Shown: positions 54,017 through 59,286 of the stretch, in pieces | Layout of the letters: each line of letters opens with the position of its first letter | Numbering within the stretch: position 1 is the first letter of the stretch | Source of the DNA: Nitrospira sp. CR1.2 | GTDB taxonomy: Bacteria > Nitrospirota > Nitrospiria > Nitrospirales > Nitrospiraceae | Length of the DNA: 59,286 nt | Direction of reading: 5' to 3' | Assembly: GCA_014055495.1 (NCBI GenBank) | Contig: WIAG01000020.1 | Location: 1 to 59,286 of the forward strand | The notes under the pieces: model-generated | What the model was told of the DNA's origin: nothing | What the model saw: only the letters and a program-made list of their open reading frames with translations | Databases searched by the model: none | Translations under genes and position numbers: made by a program

Positions 54017-55576
54017 GTGAGTCAAATCGTTGAATGTGTGCCGAACTTCAGTGAAGGCCGGAATCCCGACGTGATTCAAGCGCTCGTTGCACTCGTTCGG
54101 TCGGTTCCCGGCGTGGTGTTGCTGGACGAGACCAAGGATCCGGACCACCATCGGGCGGTGCTCACCTTTGCCGGGAGGCCCTACGCTGTGGCGGAGGTTG
54201 CCTTTCAGATGGCACGGCTCGCATCGCAATTGATCGACCTGCGCAGCCATCAGGGCGAACATCCCCGCGTGGGAGCGACGGATGTCATGCCCTTCGTGCC
54301 CATTCGGGACATCAGTATGCAGGACTGCGTGCAGTTGGCTCGCATGGTGGGGCAGCGGATCGGAAACGAGCTGAAAATCCCCGTCTTTCTTTACGAACAA
54401 GCAGCGAGCAAGCCCGAGCGGAAGCAATTAGAATGGATTCGAAAGGGCGGGATGAAGGGGTTGGCAGACCGAATGGCCGCCGATCCCGCATGGGCTCCGG
54501 ATTTCGGGCCGAAGCAGTTGCACCAAACTGCGGGCGCGACCGTGGTGGGGGCTCGATGGCCCCTGATTGCCTTCAACGTGAATCTGAGGAGTCAGGATCT
54601 TTCGATCGCCAAAGCGATTGCGAAGGTGGTCCGTCAGTCGAGCGGAGGGCTTCCCGCTGTGAAAGCCATCGGCATCGACCTGCGCAGCCAGGGGGTTGTG
54701 CAGGTCTCGATGAATCTGACAAACCAGGATGAAACGCCCCTGCACAAGGCGTTCGCCGCCGTGCAGCAAGAGGCTACGGCGCGTGGGGTAGAGGTGGCCG
54801 GAACGGAAATCATCGGCCTGGTTCCCGAACAGGTACTCATCGAGACCGCGCAGCAGGCGCTCTGTCTCGATCGGTTTGATGGGGGCCAGGTGCTTGAAGC
54901 GCGTTTGGAGAGCGTCGAATCGCGATCGGCCATCGGGCGCCTGGCTGTTTCACCAGTGCCCAAGGAACAGCCATCCCCCACTCGCGTTGGGATGCCTGAA
55001 GTGTGGGAAACTGCCGAGTCTGCGGTAACCGGAGGCAGCGTCGGTGCCCGCTCGGCGGCGGCAGCGGCTGCGTTAGGGATCATGGTGGCAAAGTTGAATC
55101 GCGCGCGTGCGGTGGAAACGCGTTTGTCTGAAATTTGTACCAGACTCCATGAATTGGTGCAGGCGGATCGGGATGCCTACGCCCGGGTGTTGCAGGCCAG
55201 GAAGCTTCCACCGAATCATCCCGATCGTGCCATCGCCCTCTCGTCCGGTCTCTTGGGCGCCATCGAGACGCCGTTGGAAATTGTGAAGCTCTCCTGTGAA
55301 CTCATCCCGCTGTTGCGTGGCCTTATGGCGCAGGCGAAGTCCGAAGTGCATCCGGATCTGACGATGGGGTTGCGGCTTGCCGATGCGGTCATAGATGGCT
55401 GTGTGGCCATGGTTGAGGCGAACATAAAATCTCAACCGAATCAGCAACTTATTACGTCTCTGAGTCAGCGGTTTTCACGGGTGGAACAAATGCTTGTGGA
55501 TGCGAAATCGCTATGCTACACTCCGCCCTTCGATTCCTGGGCTCAAAACATGTTGAATATCCTGAAACTTCGGTGA
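54017..55576 (+). CDS. Glutamate formimidoyltransferase/formimidoyltetrahydrofolate cyclodeaminase fusion (FTCD-like)
   Basis: The 519-residue protein starts at GTG. Residues 1-300 are a formiminotransferase domain: IVECVPNFSEGRNPDVIQAL, PDHHRAVLTFAG, RSHQGEHPRVGATDVMPFVPI, and GWR-like KAIGIDLRSQGVVQVSMNLT. Residues 325-510 are a cyclodeaminase domain (ESAVTGGSVGARSAAAAAALGIMVAKL, EVHPDLTMGLRLADAVIDG). In histidine degradation it moves the formimino group to tetrahydrofolate and releases ammonia. No hut genes are seen, so the role may be folate one-carbon supply. The rpsU promoter appears to lie inside its 3' end. Confidence 0.9.
   Translation: MSQIVECVPNFSEGRNPDVIQALVALVRSVPGVVLLDETKDPDHHRAVLTFAGRPYAVAEVAFQMARLASQLIDLRSHQGEHPRVGATDVMPFVPIRDISMQDCVQLARMVGQRIGNELKIPVFLYEQAASKPERKQLEWIRKGGMKGLADRMAADPAWAPDFGPKQLHQTAGATVVGARWPLIAFNVNLRSQDLSIAKAIAKVVRQSSGGLPAVKAIGIDLRSQGVVQVSMNLTNQDETPLHKAFAAVQQEATARGVEVAGTEIIGLVPEQVLIETAQQALCLDRFDGGQVLEARLESVESRSAIGRLAVSPVPKEQPSPTRVGMPEVWETAESAVTGGSVGARSAAAAAALGIMVAKLNRARAVETRLSEICTRLHELVQADRDAYARVLQARKLPPNHPDRAIALSSGLLGAIETPLEIVKLSCELIPLLRGLMAQAKSEVHPDLTMGLRLADAVIDGCVAMVEANIKSQPNQQLITSLSQRFSRVEQMLVDAKSLCYTPPFDSWAQNMLNILKLR
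55494..55522 (+). promoter_or_regulatory. Extended -10 promoter of rpsU inside the FTCD gene
   Basis: TTGTGG (55494-55499), 17 nt, then TACACT (55517-55522) with TG one base upstream (TGCTACACT). The predicted leader before rpsU is about 70 nt. Confidence 0.4.
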
Positions 55577-55599
55577 AAGAGAGTCGAAGGTAGCTGACG

Positions 55600-55794
55600 A
55601 TGGAAATTAAGGTTTTCAATAACAACGTTGAAAAAGCCCTGAAGGTCGCCAAGAAGAAGTTGGCGGGCGAAGGATTGTTCCGCGAACTGAAGCGCCGCCG
55701 GTATTACGAAAAGCCGAGTGTCCGCAAGAAGGCAAAAGAGCGCGAGGCGCAACGTCGGCGGCAAAAATGGCTTGCGAAGCGACGGCCTGAATAG
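55600..55794 (+). CDS. rpsU: 30S ribosomal protein S21
   Basis: The 64-residue bS21 is recognised by MEIKVFNNNVEKALKVAKKKL, FRELKRRRYYEKPSVRKK and the basic C-terminus REAQRRRQKWLAKR. It aids translation initiation on the 30S subunit. Length is typical of the short bS21 form. Confidence 0.97.
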   Translation: MEIKVFNNNVEKALKVAKKKLAGEGLFRELKRRRYYEKPSVRKKAKEREAQRRRQKWLAKRRPE

Positions 55795-55864
55795 TCGTCG
55801 GGTACTCCTTCCTTCGGACGACTGGTTCGATCACTCCAGCTGAGCTCCCCATTCCGGCAGATCC

Positions 55865-56524
55865 ATGCAGGCGCATCAGATCCACGCCGCCATCCGTACG
55901 GTCAAGCGGGAGATTGCCCGCTGGCCTGATCCGGTGGTGGGGGTGGTGGCCAAGGAGAGCGGCCGCGATCCGTTCCTGGTCCTGATGTCCTGCCTCCTCA
56001 GTTTACGGACCAAAGACAAGACCACTGCCGAAGCCAGTGCGCGGCTCTTTGCGTTGGCCTCCACTCCGGCCACGATGCGGCAGCTCACGCTGCCGGCTGT
56101 TGAAAAGGCGGTATACCCCGTCGGGTTTTACCGAACCAAGGCGAAACAGATCCGGCAGATTTGCACCCAGTTGCTTGAACGCTACGAGGGGCGCGTGCCG
56201 GACTGCATCGACGAGTTGTTGACCTTGCCGGGTGTCGGCCGAAAGACGGCGAATCTGGTAGTCACGGTTGGATATGAGAAGCCGGGGATTTGTGTCGACA
56301 TTCACGTCCACCGGATCAGCAACCGATGGGGGTACGTGAGTACGAAGACACCGGACGAGACAGAGCAGGCGCTTCGCGGAAAACTGCCCCGCAAATATTG
56401 GATCACCTTCAATGATCTGCTTGTGCCATACGGGCAGCACCTCTGCCAGCCGGTCTCGCCGTTGTGCAGTCAGTGCAAGATTGTGAAGTATTGCGATCGG
56501 GTGGGCGTGACGAAGAGCCGTTAA
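55865..56524 (+). CDS. nth: Endonuclease III
   Basis: The 219-residue DNA glycosylase/AP lyase removes oxidised pyrimidines. The helix-hairpin-helix with catalytic Lys is LPGVGRKTANLVV, the catalytic Asp is in CVDIHVHRISNRWG, and the 4Fe-4S cysteines are spaced CQPVSPLCSQCKIVKYC near the C-terminus. Length is slightly longer than E. coli Nth because of an N-terminal extension. Confidence 0.95.
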   Translation: MQAHQIHAAIRTVKREIARWPDPVVGVVAKESGRDPFLVLMSCLLSLRTKDKTTAEASARLFALASTPATMRQLTLPAVEKAVYPVGFYRTKAKQIRQICTQLLERYEGRVPDCIDELLTLPGVGRKTANLVVTVGYEKPGICVDIHVHRISNRWGYVSTKTPDETEQALRGKLPRKYWITFNDLLVPYGQHLCQPVSPLCSQCKIVKYCDRVGVTKSR

Positions 56525-56576
56525 ACGTGGAGCGCCGATACGTCCCCAGTCACCAGCCGCTCAGCGAGAGACACGA

Positions 56577-56996
56577 TCAAATAAACAGCGTGGTTTCCGC
56601 CTGCGCTGTCAGTGACAGGATGGAGGGCAGGCCGAGCACTTCGTCGACGTTTCGCTCGACCGCACCAGCTTCCACTCCCATGTATTCGAGACCCGCGCTG
56701 CAGGCGATGAGGCGGAATCGGCCCACGAGCCGAGCTTCGTGAAACATGTCGGAGATCGTGGGGACGTTTTTTTCTTTCAAGAGGCGAGCGACTTGTTCGG
56801 CGGAGGCGGCATATTCCTGGGGGAAGTCGATCTGATTGATCTTGCCCTCGGCCAGCTTCTTGATTGTCCAGAACAGCAACACGACGATGACGTCTTTGCC
56901 CATCGCCGCGGCGGTCAGACCGAGGGTGGCCACCTGGTGGAGTTTATCGTACGTGGCATTGTGGGCGAAGATGACGAACTTGGGTTTCTCAGCCAT
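56577..56996 (-). CDS. DsrE-family protein
   Basis: The 139-residue cytoplasmic DsrE/F-like protein has FVIFAHNATYDKLHQVATLGLTAAAMGKDVIVVLLFW, VPTISDMFHEARLVGRFRLIACSAGLEYMGVEAG and the C-terminus LTAQAETTLFI. The Cys in LIACSAGLEYMG corresponds to the sulfur-carrying position. It resembles the DsrE2 protein at 53082-53612 in its final third and may be a second relay component. The next gene on the strand starts upstream at 57382 and ends 5 nt from this start. Confidence 0.9.
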   Translation of the reverse strand: MAEKPKFVIFAHNATYDKLHQVATLGLTAAAMGKDVIVVLLFWTIKKLAEGKINQIDFPQEYAASAEQVARLLKEKNVPTISDMFHEARLVGRFRLIACSAGLEYMGVEAGAVERNVDEVLGLPSILSLTAQAETTLFI

Positions 56997-57001
56997 GGCG
57001 G

Positions 57002-57382
57002 CTATTTGACCTTTTGTTGAGTCTTGACGCTGTTCACGAAATCCGTAATGGCCGCATCCACCTCCGCGGGAGTCATGGCGCGATCGTGCACTTCGCTCTC
57101 GTCAAGCAGGTAGCGCTCGCCTTCTTTTTGCTGTCGCACCACCACGGAATTTTCCGGCGTGACCTCCACCCGCATGAACCATTCTTTCCTGCCTTTGGTA
57201 ATCACCACTTCTTTGCCGAGGCCGATCCGAGTGATGTCGATCTGCAGTTCCGAGTCGGCAGATCCGTCAGCCGCCTGTGCGGCCTCGTCGCTGAATCCCA
57301 CCGGGCACAGCGAGAGGGCGAGTGCGAGTACAGCCGGGCCGGCTTTCATCAGTTGCGCGCAGCGGGGTCGTATCGGCAGCAT
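57002..57382 (-). CDS. Small secreted hypothetical protein
   Basis: The 126-residue product has a signal peptide (GPAVLALALSLCPVGFS) and a short beta/helix domain (QIDITRIGLGKEVVITKGRKEWFMRVEVTPENSVVV, then MTPAEVDAAITDFVNSV). I do not recognise a family. ATG 57382 lies 8 nt from a TATAAT and has no Shine-Dalgarno site, so the mRNA may be leaderless. ATG 57349 is an alternative start. It is likely co-transcribed with the DsrE gene downstream. Confidence 0.72.
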   Translation of the reverse strand: MLPIRPRCAQLMKAGPAVLALALSLCPVGFSDEAAQAADGSADSELQIDITRIGLGKEVVITKGRKEWFMRVEVTPENSVVVRQQKEGERYLLDESEVHDRAMTPAEVDAAITDFVNSVKTQQKVK

Positions 57383-57390
57383 GGTGCGGA

Positions 57391-57419
57391 ATTATAGCTG
57401 GCGGAGCCGGCAACGTAAA
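57391..57419 (-). promoter_or_regulatory. Promoter of the small secreted protein/dsrE operon
   Basis: On the complement TTTACG (57419-57414), a 17-nt spacer and a consensus TATAAT (57396-57391), followed by only 8 nt before the ATG. Confidence 0.6.
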
Positions 57420-57457
57420 CCGGCCGGTCGACACTCTTTTCGTCGTGCAAAGCCCCA

Positions 57458-57466
57458 TGCTAGGAT
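57458..57466 (+). promoter_or_regulatory. Extended -10 element of the PGPGW-like membrane protein gene
   Basis: TGCTAGGAT lies 6 nt before the GTG at 57473. The -35 region is weak. It is divergent from the promoter at 57391-57419. Confidence 0.35.
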
Positions 57467-57472
57467 GCGCGG

Positions 57473-57907
57473 GTGATATCCGACGTGTTAGCGCAGATCG
57501 AATCCTACGTGCCGGCGAATGTGCTCATTTGGTTCGCTGTCTCCTCCGTGTTCATGTTCGTCGGGACCCTCATCGCGATTCCCGTCATTCTCATGCGGCT
57601 GCCGGCCGATTATTTCGATATCCGCAAGCCACGCCCGTGGATGGAAAATCACCATCCGATTCTTCGGCTGTTGGGGCACATTGTGAAAAATGTCGTCGGG
57701 GCGATTTTCCTCTTCGCCGGGTTTCTCATGCTGTTTCTGCCGGGACAGGGGCTGTTGACGATGTTGATCGGCCTGTCGCTGATTGAATTTCCCGGTAAGC
57801 GGCGGGTCGAGGCGAAGGTCGTGGGGCAGTCCACCGTGCTGAGCACGATCAACAGCATGCGAGCCAAGTTCGGTAAACCACCGTTGATTATTGCGCCGGA
57901 TCGATAG
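57473..57907 (+). CDS. PGPGW-like small membrane protein
   Basis: The 144-residue product starts at GTG and has a transmembrane helix near 17-41 and a second hydrophobic stretch near 70-97. It carries the PGQGLLTMLIGLSLIEFPGKRR motif of the PGPGW family of membrane proteins. Function is unknown. No Shine-Dalgarno site is visible. Confidence 0.82.
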   Translation: MISDVLAQIESYVPANVLIWFAVSSVFMFVGTLIAIPVILMRLPADYFDIRKPRPWMENHHPILRLLGHIVKNVVGAIFLFAGFLMLFLPGQGLLTMLIGLSLIEFPGKRRVEAKVVGQSTVLSTINSMRAKFGKPPLIIAPDR

Positions 57908-58052
57908 TCGTCCGCCGTCGGTTCTTCGCGCGCAGAATCTCAAACCGCCGCGAGGAAAGAGTCGACGGTATGTGTGATCGCGTTCGTTCCAGCCGGAATG
58001 GACATACCCGAACCGTCGCTCGCTCGAGCACTGCAATCTGAGGCCTGTTCAC

Positions 58053-59286
58053 GTGCCCACTCTCTATCTCATTGACGGTAGCGCCTACATCTATCGGGCG
58101 TTTTTTGCCCTGCCTCCCCTGTCGAATTCCAAGGGCCTGCAAACCAACGCGGTCTATGGATTTACGACCATGTTGCTCAAAGTCCTGCGCGATCATCGAC
58201 CGGACTATGTGGCCGTGGTGTTCGATGAGAAGGGCCCCACCCATCGCCATGAGGCGTTCAAGGAGTACAAGGCGCAACGGCCGCCTATGCCGCAAGGGAT
58301 GAGCGCCCAGATTCCCTACATTCATCGCGTCGTGGAAGCGCTCTCCCTGCCAGTCATCAGGCAAGCGGGGTATGAGGCGGATGATTTGATCGGCACCCTG
58401 GCGCGAAAAGGCGAGCGTGAAGGGCTCGATGTCGTGATCGTGACCAGTGATAAGGATATGTTCCAGCTGCTGACCCCAAAGACACGGATTTACGATCCGG
58501 TGAAGGACAAGTGGTTCAACGAGGCGGATTCGTTGGTGCGGTTCGGTGTCGAGCCGGCGCGCGTCGTCGAGATCATGGGACTGATGGGCGATACGAGCGA
58601 CAATATTCCCGGCGTCAAAGGAATCGGAGAGAAAACCGCGCTGAAATTAATCTCGCAATTCGGGACGATCGAAGAACTCCTGCGCCGGGTCGAGGAAGTC
58701 ACCCCGGCCAAGACGAAGGCGCTCCTCATGGCGCAAGGCGAAAACGCCAGAATGAGCAGGCAACTGGCGACGATCGAGCTCGATTGTCCGGTGGAATTTG
58801 TTCCAGCCCGGTTTCAGGCGAAGGCGCCGCAGACCGACACGCTGGTCGGTCTGTTGCGAGAATTGGAATTCATGACCCTGGCCAAAGCCTTCCAGGGCGA
58901 CTCCCCGGAGCCGAACAGGCTAGGCGCCGAGATCGTCGACATTCATGATGCTGCGTCCGCCACACAATTCCTGACCCGGCAGAAGGCGGAGCCGTTCCTG
59001 GGAGTGGCCTGTGTGTTGAGTGATGCGCCAGGCGTGCGGGCCGATATTCGAGGTTGTGCGTTGGGTTGGCCGGACGGGGCCGCCGCGTTTGTGCAAGGCG
59101 AAGCCCGTGGGTGGCCTCATCCATTGATCGACTGCCTGCGCGATGGGAGCCGCAGGAAAGTCATTCAAGACCTGAAGCCCGTCCTGCTGGCGCTCCACCG
59201 GCAGGGACTTGAAATGCCGGGGCCCTATTTCGACACGATGGTGGCCGATTACTTGCTGAATCCGAATCGCCGTGCACATACGCTGG
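58053..59286 (+). CDS. polA: DNA polymerase I (partial, N-terminal 411 residues)
   Basis: Translation starts at GTG (TLYLIDGSAYIYRAFFALPPL) with GAGG 9 nt upstream, and the frame is open to the window edge. The 5'-3' exonuclease domain is complete: AVVFDEKGPTHRHEAFKEYKAQRPPMP, GYEADDLIGTLARKGE, VTSDKDMFQLL, and the helix-hairpin-helix GDTSDNIPGVKGIGEKTALKL. The 3'-5' exonuclease-like domain begins near residue 300, and no catalytic Asp-Glu pair is evident in the visible part. Pol I fills gaps and removes RNA primers. Confidence 0.96.
   Translation, partial: MPTLYLIDGSAYIYRAFFALPPLSNSKGLQTNAVYGFTTMLLKVLRDHRPDYVAVVFDEKGPTHRHEAFKEYKAQRPPMPQGMSAQIPYIHRVVEALSLPVIRQAGYEADDLIGTLARKGEREGLDVVIVTSDKDMFQLLTPKTRIYDPVKDKWFNEADSLVRFGVEPARVVEIMGLMGDTSDNIPGVKGIGEKTALKLISQFGTIEELLRRVEEVTPAKTKALLMAQGENARMSRQLATIELDCPVEFVPARFQAKAPQTDTLVGLLRELEFMTLAKAFQGDSPEPNRLGAEIVDIHDAASATQFLTRQKAEPFLGVACVLSDAPGVRADIRGCALGWPDGAAAFVQGEARGWPHPLIDCLRDGSRRKVIQDLKPVLLALHRQGLEMPGPYFDTMVADYLLNPNRRAHTL

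Overview
The window looks like a chromosomal segment of a GC-rich, diderm, free-living bacterium. The mix points to a Nitrospira-like member of the Nitrospirota: an LPS-transport lipoprotein (LptE), MlaA, outer-membrane barrels, DsrE2/TusA sulfur-relay proteins, many PAS/GGDEF/PilZ signalling proteins, and unmarked housekeeping genes. The genus is inferred from gene content and remembered family distribution, not from a search. Almost all genes are intact. There are no phage genes, transposase genes, CRISPR arrays or rRNA genes. One tRNA (His) is present.

Layout. 1-4.6 kb: a large PAS/GAF hybrid histidine kinase (C-terminus cut by the window edge) and a methyltransferase, both on the minus strand. 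4.8-10.4 kb: housekeeping block leuS-lptE-holA, rpsT (minus), pyrF, tRNA-His. 10.4-11.8 kb: three tandem single-domain PilZ proteins. 12.1-15.4 kb: a probable compatible-solute locus with a GT78/GT81-like glycosyltransferase, a mechanosensitive channel, a small membrane protein and a mannosyl-3-phosphoglycerate-phosphatase-like HAD enzyme. 15.4-16.1 kb: an intergenic region carrying a hairpin-rich repeat with terminal inverted repeats. 16.1-20.9 kb: a 1596-residue TPR protein with a long disordered region containing repeated MPWD motifs, one membrane span and a C-terminal domain. 21.3-23.1 kb: ECF sigma factor, DUF3619-like, secreted and DUF3106-like genes. 23.2-25.3 kb (minus): DUF3391-like, HDOD and pseudo-receiver-GGDEF genes overlapping as one operon.

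25.5-33.8 kb: AIM24/TIGR00266 protein, a second diverged copy of the 15.6-kb repeat, M48 peptidase, phosphodiesterase, DUF3015, DUF4105, a TRL-like lipoprotein with clear promoter and terminator, a beta-barrel, an alpha/beta hydrolase and MlaA. 33.8-36.1 kb (minus): tdh-kbl, converting threonine to glycine. 36.4-42.2 kb: envelope and secreted proteins (TonB-C-like, YceI, DUF4412-like), two SUMF1-domain proteins, an AT-rich lipoprotein and HemD. 42.4-48.8 kb: VOC protein, MBL-fold hydrolase, UDP-sugar epimerase and an unusual Tat-signal protein fusing a glycosidase-like region to SUMF1. 48.8-53 kb: HAD hydrolase, CPA2 antiporter and Rieske oxygenase. 53-59.3 kb: DsrE2-TusA, FTCD-like enzyme, rpsU, nth, DsrE, a divergent pair of small membrane or secreted proteins with possibly leaderless promoters, and the 5' part of polA.

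The most interesting items are the putative glycosylglycerate/mechanosensitive-channel locus, the MPWD-repeat protein, the two-copy MITE-like repeat with compensatory hairpin changes, the glycosidase-like/SUMF1 fusion with three cysteine-less SUMF1 paralogues, and several genes whose -10 element lies 6-8 nt from the start codon.
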